Shown: positions 31,687 through 41,689 of the stretch, piece after piece
Position numbering within the stretch: the first letter of the stretch is position 1
Layout: the number at the start of each line of letters is the position of its first letter
Assembly: GCA_002840055.1 (NCBI GenBank)
Contig: PGZJ01000001.1
Location: 372,001-436,000 of the forward strand
Length of the DNA: 64,000 bases
DNA from: Gammaproteobacteria bacterium HGW-Gammaproteobacteria-11
Lineage (GTDB): Bacteria > Pseudomonadota > Gammaproteobacteria > Pseudomonadales > Pseudomonadaceae
Direction of reading: 5' to 3'
Notes under the pieces: generated by a model
Databases searched by the model: none
What the model was told of the DNA's origin: nothing
Seen by the model: only the letters and a program-made list of their open reading frames with translations
Made by a program: the position numbers and the translations under genes

Positions 31687-33185
31687 TCACTATCCCGTTG
31701 GTTGAGCAGTTGTCGCAGTGATAAAAACAGATCGCTGGCCAGCAGTCCACGCTGATCCCCTGCTGCAGCCTGGTCTCCGGCAAGAGCATGCAGCAGCACG
31801 GCATAACGAGCCGCATCAGGTGCTGTCAACCCCTGGGCGAGCAAGGCGCCGGCCAAGCCTGACAGCACATCGCCCATTCCCGCAGTTGCCATGGCTGGAT
31901 TGCCATAGGTGCATAGAGCAGGCGGCCGCGCCTGCTCGTCAGGCCCTGCGATCAGACTACCTACTCCCTTGAGGACAACAGCACAGCCCCAGCGTTCAAC
32001 CAGACGCTGCAGGGCTTTGAGTCTGTCTGCCTGAACTTCTGTCGTGGAAATCCTCAGCAGTCGCGCCGCCTCGGCTGGATGCGGCGTGATAATAGCTGTG
32101 TTGCCCAGTGCTCTGCCAGCGTCGCCCATCTCAGCCAGGGTATTCAGGGCGTCAGCATCCAGCACCTTGGGCACCTTCCTTGCCAGCCCCATCTCAAGCA
32201 ACTCCAGCCCCCAATCAGCACGCCCCAGCCCTGGCCCTATTACCAGCACATCGGCGGCGGCAATCAGTCCAGCCGCATCAGCAGGCTGCTCAACACCCTT
32301 GACCATGAGTTCGGGACAGCGCGCCAGCAGCGGCATCACATGGCAGTCACGGGTCACCACACTGACCTTGCCGGCGCCGCTGCGCAGTGCCGCCTCGGCA
32401 GCCAGGATGATAGCGCCGCCCATTCCCTGATCACCGCCTAGCAAGACCAGGTGACCAAACAGTCCTTTGTGCGCCGCCCGCGGGCGTCGGCCCAGGCAAT
32501 TCTGCCATAGCGCCATACTCAGCCGCTCTGCTACGGGCTGCGGCCGCGCACGGGGCAAGTCCGCCAACGGGGCAAAACGCAGCTCACCGCAATAATCCGG
32601 TCCGTCAGCCATGCACAGTCCCGGCTTCAGGCCAATAAAGCTCAGGGTCAGGGTAGCCTTGACGGCCATACCCAGTGGCACACCCCGATCGGCATGCAAA
32701 CCACTGGGCAGATCCACGGCCAGAACCGCTAATCCACTCGCATTGATGGCCTTGATGGCCTCAGTGAATGGCGCTCGCACCTCACCCTGCAAACCGGTAC
32801 CGAGCAGCGCATCAACCACAACGCCCTGCAGTCTGATCGCCTCTGTCCAGGGTTGAATCTCGACGCCCGCGGTCAAGGCTGCCTGCCAGGCCAGCGCCGC
32901 ATCGGCCTTGAGCTGCACGGGATCAGTCAGCCAGTACACCTGCACCTGATAACCGGCTTGATGGGCCAGCCTGGCCAAAAGATAACCATCACCGGCATTA
33001 TTGCCGCCGCCACAGAGCACGCTGATCTGCCCGCCCTCTGGCCAACGCTGCAGCAGGTTTTGCCACAGCGCCAGAGCCGCGCGCTGCATCAGATCAAAGC
33101 CTGAGATACCCTCGGCTATGATGCCGGCATCCAGCTCACGGGTCTGCTGCGCGGTATAGAACCAGTTGGGCAAGACATCGTTCAT
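31683..33185 (-). CDS. nnr: Bifunctional NAD(P)HX epimerase / dehydratase
   Basis: Repairs hydrated NAD(P)H. The N-terminal ~210 residues are the NnrE epimerase (CGGGNNAGDGYLLAR, AVDLPSGLHADRG). The C-terminal part is the NnrD ADP/ATP-dependent dehydratase (GGDQGMGGAIILAAEAALRSG, ITPHPAEAARLL, GNPAMATAGMGDVLSG). I chose the ATG at 33185 (500 residues); a GTG at 33215 would add 10 residues. It is divergent from queG. Confidence 0.94.
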   Translation of the reverse strand: MNDVLPNWFYTAQQTRELDAGIIAEGISGFDLMQRAALALWQNLLQRWPEGGQISVLCGGGNNAGDGYLLARLAHQAGYQVQVYWLTDPVQLKADAALAWQAALTAGVEIQPWTEAIRLQGVVVDALLGTGLQGEVRAPFTEAIKAINASGLAVLAVDLPSGLHADRGVPLGMAVKATLTLSFIGLKPGLCMADGPDYCGELRFAPLADLPRARPQPVAERLSMALWQNCLGRRPRAAHKGLFGHLVLLGGDQGMGGAIILAAEAALRSGAGKVSVVTRDCHVMPLLARCPELMVKGVEQPADAAGLIAAADVLVIGPGLGRADWGLELLEMGLARKVPKVLDADALNTLAEMGDAGRALGNTAIITPHPAEAARLLRISTTEVQADRLKALQRLVERWGCAVVLKGVGSLIAGPDEQARPPALCTYGNPAMATAGMGDVLSGLAGALLAQGLTAPDAARYAVLLHALAGDQAAAGDQRGLLASDLFLSLRQLLNQRDSE

Positions 33186-33259
33186 AAGTAGGCTACCTGC
33201 GGGATTGTCTGGCACAATTGTCGCTCGAGCGATTACAGACTTTATACCTGAAAACCCGG

Positions 33260-34360
33260 ATGACCGCGCCTGCCATGCCCAATCAATCCACCGACTATAC
33301 CGCGCTGGCCGAACAGATTCGGCAGCTCGGCGCGCAGCTGGGATTTCAGCAAGTGGGCATCAGTGCAGCCGACACGGGCGAGCATGCGCACCACCTGCAA
33401 ACCTGGCTGGATGCAGGCTATCAGGGCGATATGCAGTGGATGGCCAGCCATGGCGAGAAACGCAGCCAGCCAGCGCTTCTGGTACCCGATACGCTCAGAG
33501 TCATTTCCGTGCGCATGGACTATCTGCCCGCCGACACCAAGATGACGCAGCGCCTGCAGCAACCGGACACCGCCTACCTGTCGCGCTACGCGCTGGGGCG
33601 CGATTACCACAAGCTCATGCGCCGACGCCTGCAGCAACTGGCTGAGCATATTCAGGCACTTGTCGGACCCTTCGGCTATCGCGCCTTTGTCGACAGCGCC
33701 CCGGTACTGGAAAGAGCGCTGGCGCAGCAAGCCGGCCTTGGCTGGATCGGCAAGAACAGCATGCTGATCAACCGCAAGGCCGGCAGTTACTTCTTTCTTG
33801 GCGAGCTGTTTACCGACCTGCCACTGCCAATAGACCAGGTGCAGGCAGTTGATCATTGCGGCCGCTGCAGTGCCTGCCTGGACAAATGCCCGACCGATGC
33901 CTTTGTGGACGATCGGGTACTGGATGCGCGGCGCTGCATTTCCTATCTGACCATCGAGCTCAAGGATGCCATTCCGGAAGACCTGCGCCCGCTGATGGGC
34001 AATCGGGTGTTCGGCTGCGATGACTGCCAACTGGTTTGCCCCTGGAACCGCTTTGCCAAGCCAACGCAAGAGCAGGATTTCAGCCCCAGACACCGGCTTG
34101 ACAAGGCCAGTCTGGTCAGCCTGTTTCTGTGGGACGAGGACAGCTTCCTGCGCAATACCGAAGGCTCACCGATTCGCCGTATAGGCCATGAGCGCTGGCT
34201 GCGCAATCTGGCCGTAGGCCTGGGAAATGCGCCCACCAGTCTCGAGGTGATTGAGGCATTGAAAGGCCGCCTGGACCACCCCTCGGAACTGGTCCGAGAG
34301 CATGTACGCTGGGCGCTGGCGCGCCACAACGCAACCCTACCCGAGTCCATCAGTACTTGA
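33260..34360 (+). CDS. queG: Epoxyqueuosine reductase QueG
   Basis: Cobalamin and iron-sulfur enzyme that converts epoxyqueuosine to queuosine in tRNA. The 366-residue protein has the QueG N-terminal domain ([20 protein letters not shown]) and two 4Fe-4S motifs ([15 protein letters not shown] and [11 protein letters not shown]). The C-terminal HEAT-like region is short. The start is uncertain: TTG 33218, ATG 33260 and ATG 33275 are in frame and none has a good ribosome binding site; 33260 is a compromise. Its 3' end overlaps orn by 11 bp on the opposite strand. Confidence 0.93.
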   Translation: MTAPAMPNQSTDYTALAEQIRQLGAQLGFQQVGISAADTGEHAHHLQTWLDAGYQGDMQWMASHGEKRSQPALLVPDTLRVISVRMDYLPADTKMTQRLQQPDTAYLSRYALGRDYHKLMRRRLQQLAEHIQALVGPFGYRAFVDSAPVLERALAQQAGLGWIGKNSMLINRKAGSYFFLGELFTDLPLPIDQVQAVDHCGRCSACLDKCPTDAFVDDRVLDARRCISYLTIELKDAIPEDLRPLMGNRVFGCDDCQLVCPWNRFAKPTQEQDFSPRHRLDKASLVSLFLWDEDSFLRNTEGSPIRRIGHERWLRNLAVGLGNAPTSLEVIEALKGRLDHPSELVREHVRWALARHNATLPESIST

Positions 34361-34892
34361 GAAAGTGCTCGCGGTAGTACTTCAGCTCGGCAATCGAATC
34401 GTAGATGTCATCCAGCGCCAAATGACTGGCCTGTTTTTTGAAGCCACCCTTGAGCTCAGGCGCCCAACGAGCCACCAACTCCTTGAGTGTGGACACATCC
34501 AGATTGCGGTAATGAAAATACACTTCCAGTTCGGGCATACCGCGGTACAGAAAGCGTCGATCCTGACAGATGCTATTGCCGCACATGGGTGATTTGCCCG
34601 CCGGCACCCACTGTTGCAGGAAGTCCAGCGTCTGCTGCTGGGCCTGCTCAGGACTGATCTGACTGTCGCGCACACGCTGGGTCAGACCGGACTGGCCATG
34701 CTGACGGGTATTCCACTCATCCATCCCGGCCAACAGCGCATCTGATTGCTTAACCGCCATCACCGGCCCTTCAGCCAGCACATTCAGTTGGGCATCGGTC
34801 ACCACGGTGGCAATCTCGATAATCACGTCCTTGTCCGGATCCAGACCGGTCATTTCAAGGTCTATCCAGATCAGGTTCTCGGGATTTTGCAT
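34350..34892 (-). CDS. orn: Oligoribonuclease
   Basis: 3'-5' exonuclease for very short RNAs, including pGpG from c-di-GMP breakdown, so it matters for the signalling genes in this window. The 180-residue protein starts [20 protein letters not shown] and carries the DEDDh motifs ([27 protein letters not shown]). The 3' end overlaps queG convergently. It is divergent from rsgA with about 84 bp between starts. Confidence 0.97.
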   Translation of the reverse strand: MQNPENLIWIDLEMTGLDPDKDVIIEIATVVTDAQLNVLAEGPVMAVKQSDALLAGMDEWNTRQHGQSGLTQRVRDSQISPEQAQQQTLDFLQQWVPAGKSPMCGNSICQDRRFLYRGMPELEVYFHYRNLDVSTLKELVARWAPELKGGFKKQASHLALDDIYDSIAELKYYREHFLKY

Positions 34893-34976
34893 GGGGGCTC
34901 CTGCGGCGGGTTGGATTCAGGCCTAGTATACGCGGCCCGTGGTATAGTGGCGCAACTTCAGAGAACAGCAAATCCC

Positions 34977-36008
34977 ATGGCCAAGCGACACCTTACCCGC
35001 CGACAGAGCTGGCAAATCCAGAAAGTACAGGATGAGCGCACGGTTCGCGCCCAACGCCGCGCCGAACAGGCCGAAGCCAGCTTGATGGGCGGCGACCTGG
35101 GGCCCGAACAAGCTGGACTGGTGATCGCCCATTTTGGCGTCCAGGTTGATGTTGAAGCACTTTCCGGTGAGCTGGCCGGTCAGGTACGTCGCTGTCACCT
35201 GCGCGCCAACCTGCCAGCACTGGTCACCGGTGATCGCGTGGTCTGGCGCGCAGACAATCAGCTAGGCGGCGTCATTGTTGCCCAGATGCCCCGGGAGACC
35301 GAGCTCAACCGCCCAGATCACCGCGGCCAGCTCAAGCCGGTGGCAGCCAACGTCGACCGACTGGTGATTGTATTTGCCCCCTTGCCGACACCTTACACCA
35401 CCCTGATCGACCGCTACCTGGTGGCCTCCGAGCAAATCGGCCTGACACCCCTGCTGGTGCTGAACAAGGCCGACCTGATGCTCGGCGGCGAGTTTGACGA
35501 ATTGCGCAAGTGGCTCGACGACTACGCTGCTCTGGGCTATCAGGTAATGAGTCTGTCCGCCAGCTCGGGCAGCGGTCTGGATGAGTTGCGTGCCGCGCTG
35601 TGCGGGCACATCAGTGTATTTGTTGGACAGTCCGGCGTAGGCAAGTCCTCGCTGATCAATGCCTTGCTACCGGGCATTGACCTGCGGGTCGGCGCGCTAT
35701 CCGAGTCCAGTGGTCAGGGTACGCATACCACCACCACGGCCAGGCTGTTTCACTTCCCTGAGGGTGGCGATCTGATCGACTCGCCAGGTATCCGCGAATT
35801 TGGCCTTACGCACATCAGTCACGATGACCTGCTGGAAGGTTTTATCGAATTCAGACCCTGGCTGGGCCGCTGCAAGTTCCGCGACTGCCAGCACCTGCAT
35901 GAACCCGGCTGCGCCCTGCTGCAGGCGGTGGAGAGCAAACTGATATCCGCCAGCCGCATGGCCAGTTACCGGCAAATCCTTTCCAGCCTGGTAACCGAGA
36001 GCTACTGA
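34977..36008 (+). CDS. rsgA: Small ribosomal subunit biogenesis GTPase RsgA
   Basis: Circularly permuted GTPase acting in 30S maturation. The ATG at 34977 (343 residues, [15 protein letters not shown]) was chosen; the ORF upstream of it is antisense to orn. It has an N-terminal OB-fold, the G4 motif LNKADL before the P-loop [12 protein letters not shown] (order G4-G1-G3, as expected), [10 protein letters not shown], and a C-terminal zinc motif [14 protein letters not shown]. It overlaps motB by 7 bp at the 3' end. Confidence 0.96.
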   Translation: MAKRHLTRRQSWQIQKVQDERTVRAQRRAEQAEASLMGGDLGPEQAGLVIAHFGVQVDVEALSGELAGQVRRCHLRANLPALVTGDRVVWRADNQLGGVIVAQMPRETELNRPDHRGQLKPVAANVDRLVIVFAPLPTPYTTLIDRYLVASEQIGLTPLLVLNKADLMLGGEFDELRKWLDDYAALGYQVMSLSASSGSGLDELRAALCGHISVFVGQSGVGKSSLINALLPGIDLRVGALSESSGQGTHTTTTARLFHFPEGGDLIDSPGIREFGLTHISHDDLLEGFIEFRPWLGRCKFRDCQHLHEPGCALLQAVESKLISASRMASYRQILSSLVTESY

Positions 36009-37159
36009 GCCTGACTTTCGCGTAACTGCCGCAGCGGATTGCCATCCTCAAACAGATTTGCCGGGCGCTGACCGCTCTGCGGCTGATCAGGCTCACCATC
36101 CACTGCGGAGTCCGGCTCATCAGTCGGCAAAGCCTCCATCGGCAACGTGGGAACTAACAATTCCTGCGCCTCCTGTCCCTGCGACTCAGACGCAGAATCG
36201 ATCGGCGCAACGGGCTCTTCTGGCAAGGGTGCCAGGCCAGTTCCCGCATCGACAGAACTGTCCTGCTCGGCTGGAAGCTCCGAATCATCGCTGACGGGCT
36301 CATCTTCAATACCACTCTCACCGACCCTATCAAGCAATTCTTCTTCGGCTTTCTTGTTCAGCACCACAATATCAATGCGACGATTGATCGGGTTGAGGGG
36401 GTCATTGCGATCAAACAACGCCGAGTCGGCATAGCCCACGACCCGTGCCACCTGGCTTTCCGGATAGCCTGCCACCAGCAGGGTTCTTCGCGCGGCATTC
36501 GCACGGTCACTGGATAGCTCCCAGTTGCCATAACCACGGCGACCGACAAAGGGTTGCGAGTCGGTATGCCCGCCAACACTGATCTTTTTCGGCACAACGG
36601 CAATGGTATCGCTCAGGGCCAGCAGAATGTCTTCGAAGTAAGGCTGCAGTTGCGCACTGCCGCTGGCAAACATGGGACGGTTTTCGGCATCGATGATCTG
36701 GATGCGCAAACCGTCCTGAGTAATCTCTATCAGAATCTGATCCTTGAAGCGCTGCAATACCGGCTCGGTATCAATCTTGTTTTGCAGCTCCTGCAATAAC
36801 ATATCCAGTTCAACGCGCTCAAGTTCCTCCGCCATTTCCTGAATCCGTTCGGCGTCCACAGGGATAACATGGCTATCTTCCTCTGCATCGTTGAGCGTTC
36901 GTTGCGGAGAGACTGTTGGCGTCCCACCCAGATCAATAGCAAACGGGCTACCGCCTTCGGAAAAGCCTACGGGATCATTGAAGTAACCGGCAATCATCTT
37001 GAGCTGTTCGGGAGTCGCCGTGGACAGGAGCCACATGACCAGAAAGAACGCCATCATCGCCACGGCAAAATCGGCAAAGGCAATTTTCCAGGCACCGCCA
37101 TGGTGCCCGTCAGCCTTGCGACTGATGCGCTTGACGATAATGGGTTGGTTGTTATCCAC
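36002..37159 (-). CDS. motB: Flagellar motor protein MotB
   Basis: Stator subunit that conducts protons and anchors to peptidoglycan. The 385-residue protein has one N-terminal membrane helix containing the proton-binding aspartate ([17 protein letters not shown]), a plug/linker region, and an OmpA-like domain with GGHTDSQPF and NRRIDIVVL. After about residue 285 there is an extra 100-residue acidic tail rich in Glu, Pro, Ser and Asp. The gene is 3 bp after motA, so the two are co-translated. Confidence 0.95.
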   Translation of the reverse strand: MDNNQPIIVKRISRKADGHHGGAWKIAFADFAVAMMAFFLVMWLLSTATPEQLKMIAGYFNDPVGFSEGGSPFAIDLGGTPTVSPQRTLNDAEEDSHVIPVDAERIQEMAEELERVELDMLLQELQNKIDTEPVLQRFKDQILIEITQDGLRIQIIDAENRPMFASGSAQLQPYFEDILLALSDTIAVVPKKISVGGHTDSQPFVGRRGYGNWELSSDRANAARRTLLVAGYPESQVARVVGYADSALFDRNDPLNPINRRIDIVVLNKKAEEELLDRVGESGIEDEPVSDDSELPAEQDSSVDAGTGLAPLPEEPVAPIDSASESQGQEAQELLVPTLPMEALPTDEPDSAVDGEPDQPQSGQRPANLFEDGNPLRQLRESQAQ

Positions 37160-37162
37160 CGA

Positions 37163-38017
37163 TCAACGCCCCTTGACCGACTCTTCCAGCTCCAGAAAGC
37201 TGGGGCGATGCTCCGGCAACAGCGCTTTGCGGCCAAACTCTACCGCCAGCGCGGGCGGCAGACCCTGGGCGCTCGCCACCAGACACATCTTGATGGCTTC
37301 ATAGGTATTCACTTCTTCATGGGCCTCATGCCCCATGGCCGCCGCAAAAGGGCCAACAAAGCCATAGGCTGCAAGGATACCCAACAAGGTGCCGACCAGA
37401 GCCGTGGCAACTTTCTGACCGATTTCAGCATTTTCGGCATCACCCAGAATACCCATGGTGATCACAATACCCAGAACGGCCGCCACGATACCGAACGCGG
37501 GCAGTCCATCAGCTACCCGGGTAACGGCATGCGAAGGCTCGAGAATCTCCTCGGACAGACTGGAGATTTCCACATCAAACAGGGCCTCAAGCTCATGTGG
37601 AGCCATGTTGCCGGTTGACATGATACGCAGGTAATCACAGATGAAGGACAGCATATGCTTGTCCTTCAGAATCGCCGGATACTTGCTGAAAATGGGACTT
37701 TCCAGCGGCTCTTCGATATCCGCCTCAATCGACATCATGCCTTCACGACGACTCTTGTTCAGGACTTCGTACAGCAAACCCAGCACATCCAGATAAAACG
37801 CCTTGCTGAAGCGATGGCCGAAAATGATCACCGGCACCTTGCCGAACACCTTCTTGACCGTTGCCATGTTGTTGGCAGTCAGGAATGCACCAAATGCCGC
37901 ACCACCGATTATCAGAATCTCAAAGGGATGCCACAGGGCCATAAGCTTGCCACCCGACATGACAAAGCCCACCAGCACAGAGATGATAACCACAAGAAAA
38001 CCGGCAATTTTCAGCAT
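37163..38017 (-). CDS. motA: Flagellar motor protein MotA
   Basis: Stator subunit with four membrane helices that works with MotB. The 284-residue protein starts MLKIAGFLVVIISVLVGFVMSGG. The cytoplasmic loop carries charged residues that contact the rotor (FSKYPAILKDKHMLSFICDYLR region). Helices 3 and 4 contain GIVAAVLGIVITMG and VGTLLGILAAYGFVGPFA. The length fits proton-type MotA rather than PomA. It is divergent from the HDOD gene. Confidence 0.96.
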   Translation of the reverse strand: MLKIAGFLVVIISVLVGFVMSGGKLMALWHPFEILIIGGAAFGAFLTANNMATVKKVFGKVPVIIFGHRFSKAFYLDVLGLLYEVLNKSRREGMMSIEADIEEPLESPIFSKYPAILKDKHMLSFICDYLRIMSTGNMAPHELEALFDVEISSLSEEILEPSHAVTRVADGLPAFGIVAAVLGIVITMGILGDAENAEIGQKVATALVGTLLGILAAYGFVGPFAAAMGHEAHEEVNTYEAIKMCLVASAQGLPPALAVEFGRKALLPEHRPSFLELEESVKGR

Positions 38018-38124
38018 AAATCCTTCAGATCCCCCGAATCATCGGTAAACTGCTCTTTAGCAAAGGGCCAGCGCAGCAAAACCGTTCTGATAGCGTTATA
38101 GTCTTAACCATACTCGCGGATCAA

Positions 38125-38140
38125 TTATACGGCTGTATAA
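38125..38140. promoter_or_regulatory. Inverted repeat upstream of the HDOD gene
   Basis: TTATAC-GGCT-GTATAA is a perfect 6-bp inverted repeat ending 4 bp before the ATG at 38145. No Shine-Dalgarno is seen there. It could be an operator, or a -10 region (TATAAC) for a leaderless transcript. Confidence 0.35.
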
Positions 38141-38144
38141 CTAT

Positions 38145-39767
38145 ATGAGCACAAATGATCAGGTCAGTCCGGACACAGAAGAGGATATCGGCAGCCTGCG
38201 CGAAAGCCTGAAGCATTTTGTGTTGCCTGTCGAAAAAACTCAGCGTAGCCGACTTATCGAACAGCTCGATAACGAGCTTCTGAGCATATCAGATCTGACC
38301 CGCGAGATTCTCAAAGTGCCCGCAGCAACCCTGCAGATATGCCGCGTAGCAGGCATGGCCGCGCGCAAACGGGATATCGACATCCTGACGCTGGAGCAGG
38401 CCTGTAATCTTCTGGGGGTCCTGCAACTCACCCAGTTGGTCAAGGATTTGCCTACCGCCAGCATGGATGAGCTGCCCGCAGAGTATCGCCAGCTCCTGAG
38501 CATCAGCGAACATGCGGTAAGTCAGGCTCAGGGGCTGTTCTCCCAGCGCATGGCCAGACTGTGGCACGAAGTCTCCCTGGCCACCCTGCTTTTTCTGGCG
38601 CCTTACTGGGTCTTGGTCCATCAACGCCCTGCCCTGTTTCGGCAGTGGGAAAGGATGCAACTGGGTCAACAAAAGGATAAGAAAAACCATTTCAATCCCT
38701 GGCTGTCGGACAGTAAGCGGCTCCTTGATGCGGCCCAGCAACTGGCCTCCGATTGGTGGCTACCTCCCTGGATTCTGCAAGGTTACCGCTCACTGGACGT
38801 TGACCGCCGAGTTATCGTCAAGGCACTGCATATTGCCCGCGATGTCAGCCACCCGCAGGAGCAGCAAGCCCGACTGGACGCTGACCGTTCACTCTACCGC
38901 TGGCTTACACAGCCAGCCAACAGCCTGATGCTTGCCAACGGCCTGGCACTGGGTGCCCATCTCGACTGGGATGCGGCGCATACAGGTCGCTGGCAACAGC
39001 TTACTGCCCTGTACCTGAGTGCACCCTTGGACTCGGTACAAAGTCTGACCCATCAGAATGCAGTTGAAGCCGCCAGAACACAGACTGCACCTGAAGGTAT
39101 AATCTGGCGGCCTGCCCAGGCGCTACTGTGGCCGACAGGCCAACGCAGCCGGGCGACTCGCGACCGCCAGACGCCCTCAGCCAGTACCGTCGCAGCCCCG
39201 CCCATCAAGCCTTTGAAACAGCTCGACGCGCCTGCCTTACATCCGAACCAGGCGCTTTGGCGCCAGCAATGCATGAAGTTGCTCAGGCAACCCAACGGAT
39301 TCAACAGCGTCAGCGAAATGCTTCAGGTTACCCTCAGTGCGATGCACGATGGGCTGGGTATCGGACAGTGCTGGGTAGCACTGTATAATGGTCGCGAACA
39401 GCAACTTGTGGTCAGTGCCGTGCACGGCTTCGAGATCGGCAGCAGCATTGTTGGCCTCAAGCTGGGGCCCAGCCGCAATACCGCCTGGGGGCGCTGGCTG
39501 GCCGGCAGCCCTTGTCATGCCATGACCACCAGCAGTCTGCGCCGTGAAAGCGCGCTGATACCTGGCAATCTCAAGCGGTTGCTGGCCGATCAGCATGCAC
39601 TTCTGCTACCGGTAGTGCACAAGGGCCAGATCATAGCCTTGCTGGCCGCGCAGAATCTTGAGCCGACCGCGCTGGTAAGCGAGCAACCACGCAAAGCACT
39701 GCAAAAAACCGCTGAATGTTTGTACCGTGCCCTGAGCACCTTCAAACAAGCGCCCCAAACGCCATAA
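38145..39767 (+). CDS. HDOD domain protein with C-terminal GAF-like region
   Basis: Protein of 540 residues. Residues ~15-250 resemble an HDOD domain (LSISDLTREILKVPAATLQICRVAG is the typical start), a domain of signalling proteins that usually lacks HD phosphohydrolase activity. Residues ~360-535 look GAF-like (FNSVSEMLQVTLSAMHDGLG ... ALLLPVVHKGQIIALLAAQN). Between them is a Thr/Arg/Pro-rich linker. It lies between motA and rhdA, the place of PA4955 in P. aeruginosa by recollection. The substrate and partners are unknown. Confidence 0.75.
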   Translation: MSTNDQVSPDTEEDIGSLRESLKHFVLPVEKTQRSRLIEQLDNELLSISDLTREILKVPAATLQICRVAGMAARKRDIDILTLEQACNLLGVLQLTQLVKDLPTASMDELPAEYRQLLSISEHAVSQAQGLFSQRMARLWHEVSLATLLFLAPYWVLVHQRPALFRQWERMQLGQQKDKKNHFNPWLSDSKRLLDAAQQLASDWWLPPWILQGYRSLDVDRRVIVKALHIARDVSHPQEQQARLDADRSLYRWLTQPANSLMLANGLALGAHLDWDAAHTGRWQQLTALYLSAPLDSVQSLTHQNAVEAARTQTAPEGIIWRPAQALLWPTGQRSRATRDRQTPSASTVAAPPIKPLKQLDAPALHPNQALWRQQCMKLLRQPNGFNSVSEMLQVTLSAMHDGLGIGQCWVALYNGREQQLVVSAVHGFEIGSSIVGLKLGPSRNTAWGRWLAGSPCHAMTTSSLRRESALIPGNLKRLLADQHALLLPVVHKGQIIALLAAQNLEPTALVSEQPRKALQKTAECLYRALSTFKQAPQTP

Positions 39768-39800
39768 AACCTGATTCGGAAAACGTCGGAGAGAATGCGC

Positions 39801-40610
39801 ATGTCGCAACCCGCTCTACCCATACTTATCGACCCGCTGGCGCTCGAGCTGCCTCTGGACCCTTCTGTTTTTCGGCTGGTCGACCTGTCGCGCACAGAGC
39901 AGTATCTTCAGGCGCATATCCCAGGGGCCGTGCATGTCCCTCCAGAACAGACCCAGTCACCCGCACCACGCCCGGGACTGTTGCCAGATAGTGCTCGTCT
40001 GCACGCGCTCTTCGCTCAACTCGGGCATCATCCTGACCTTCACTATGTGCTCTACGATGATGAGGGCGGTGGTTGGGCCGGGCGTTTCGCCTGGATACTC
40101 GACAGTATCGGGCATCCCCACTACAGCTATATCGACGGTGGCATTGTCGCCTGGCAGCAGGCCGGACTGCTAACCGAACAAGGTCAGCAGACGGTGCCCG
40201 TCAGCAACCCGACAATACAGATCAATCAGGACGCCAGCATCGATCTGGCAAGCCTGACAACTCTGCTCGGCAAACCCGAGCTACGTATTTGGGATGCTCG
40301 CTCGCCGGCAGAATTCAGTGGTCAGAAAGTGCTCGCGGCCAAAGCTGGCCATATCCCTGGCGCAGTCAACTTTGAGTGGACTGCCGGTATGGATACTCAG
40401 CGCGGCTTACGGCTGCGCAGGGACCTGCAAGAACAACTGCTAGCCCTTGGCATCAGCCCGGATCAACAGATTGTCACTCATTGCCAGACCCATCATCGCT
40501 CCGGCTTCACCTATCTGGCCGCCAAGATACTCGGCTACCCAAAGGTGAAAGCCTACGCCGGCTCCTGGTCGGAATGGGGGAATCACCCCGACACCCCAGT
40601 GGAACTTTAA
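39801..40610 (+). CDS. rhdA: Thiosulfate sulfurtransferase RhdA
   Basis: Tandem-rhodanese enzyme that transfers sulfane sulfur to thiophilic acceptors such as cyanide. The 269-residue protein has an inactive first rhodanese domain and an active second one with the loop CQTHHRSG, the form known from Azotobacter RhdA. The ATG at 39801 has GGAG 9 nt upstream; another ATG at 39795 would be too close. It lies before psd as in Pseudomonas. Confidence 0.9.
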   Translation: MSQPALPILIDPLALELPLDPSVFRLVDLSRTEQYLQAHIPGAVHVPPEQTQSPAPRPGLLPDSARLHALFAQLGHHPDLHYVLYDDEGGGWAGRFAWILDSIGHPHYSYIDGGIVAWQQAGLLTEQGQQTVPVSNPTIQINQDASIDLASLTTLLGKPELRIWDARSPAEFSGQKVLAAKAGHIPGAVNFEWTAGMDTQRGLRLRRDLQEQLLALGISPDQQIVTHCQTHHRSGFTYLAAKILGYPKVKAYAGSWSEWGNHPDTPVEL

Positions 40611-40619
40611 GGAAAACCC

Positions 40620-41489
40620 ATGCAAGAACGCCTGTTTATCATCATGCAGTACCTGTTGCCCCAGCATCTTTTATCCCGCCTTGCTGGTTGCCTGGCCAAC
40701 TGCACCTGGATCTGGGTGAAAAACCCCTTCATAAACTGGTTTGTCAAACGCTATCAGGTAGACATGTCCGAGGCTCAACAGGAAGATCCGACCGCCTTTG
40801 CCTGTTTCAACGATTTTTTTACTCGTGCCCTGAAAGACGGCGCCAGACCGCTGGATGATCAACCGGACAGCGTGCTGTGCCCCGCCGACGGTGCCATCAG
40901 CCAGATTGGCCAGATCGAACATGGCCGGGTATTCCAAGCCAAGGGGCAGAGTTTCAGCGTACTGGAGCTGCTTGGCGGTAATCCCGAGCATGCAGCCCTG
41001 TTCCAGGGCGGCCAGTTTGCCACTGTCTACCTTTCACCACGCGACTATCACCGCGTTCACATGCCATTGCAGGGCACCCTGCGGGACATGATCTACGTGC
41101 CCGGCAAGCTGTTTTCGGTCAATCAGAGCACCGCAGAAAACGTACCCGAACTCTTTGCCCGCAATGAACGCGTGGTCTGCCTGTTTGACAGTCCGGCTGG
41201 CCCCATGGCCGTAGTGCTGGTTGGTGCGATGATAGTGGCCTCGGTCGAGACCGTATGGGCCGGACTGGTTGCGCCACCGACGCGTCAATTGAAAGCCCAG
41301 CAATACGGACAGAGCGCGCCAAACCTTGAGCGCGGCGCAGAAATGGGCCGCTTCAAACTGGGTTCCACGGCCATCATTCTGTTCGGGCCTGAACAGGTTC
41401 GCTGGGCAGAGCAGTTGCAAGCTGGGGATGCAGTCCGGATGGGGCAGGCGATGGGGGTTACAACGGGGCCAGCTAACACGCCCGACTAA
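40620..41489 (+). CDS. psd: Phosphatidylserine decarboxylase proenzyme
   Basis: Membrane-associated, pyruvoyl-dependent enzyme that makes phosphatidylethanolamine. The 289-residue proenzyme cleaves itself at the LGST motif (GRFKLGSTAIILF near residue 250), which is intact. FFTRALKDGARPL and YLSPRDYHRVHMP are also conserved. It is 9 bp after rhdA, with AAGGA before the ATG. A heptamer repeat element starts right after the stop. Confidence 0.96.
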   Translation: MQERLFIIMQYLLPQHLLSRLAGCLANCTWIWVKNPFINWFVKRYQVDMSEAQQEDPTAFACFNDFFTRALKDGARPLDDQPDSVLCPADGAISQIGQIEHGRVFQAKGQSFSVLELLGGNPEHAALFQGGQFATVYLSPRDYHRVHMPLQGTLRDMIYVPGKLFSVNQSTAENVPELFARNERVVCLFDSPAGPMAVVLVGAMIVASVETVWAGLVAPPTRQLKAQQYGQSAPNLERGAEMGRFKLGSTAIILFGPEQVRWAEQLQAGDAVRMGQAMGVTTGPANTPD

Positions 41490-41490
41490 T

Positions 41491-41680
41491 CGGCCAGGCT
41501 TTTAGCTGGAAGCTGGAAGCTGGAAGCTGGAAGCTGGAAGCTGGAAGCTGGAAGCTGGAAGCTGGAAGCTGGAAAAAGTCTGCGGAGCCAGGCTTTTATG
41601 TCAAGCCACATCACAAGCCTGGCCGACACACCGCAACCACTGCCACTGCGGACTACTTCAAGCTTCCAGCTTCCAGCTTG
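41491..41680. repeat. Heptamer inverted-arm repeat, locus D (psd-epmA)
   Basis: Ten perfect copies of AGCTGGA (41504-41573) form the left arm. The right arm (41656-41680) has the reverse complement with three units. The centre holds CGGCCAGGCTT (41491-41501) paired perfectly with AAGCCTGGCCG (41615-41625), and GCCAGGCTT again at 41588-41596. The core CCGCAGTGG lies on the minus strand at 41643-41651. It occupies the whole convergent gap between psd and epmA, so it may act as a 3'-end structure. Confidence 0.9.
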
Positions 41681-41689
41681 TTTAACTAT

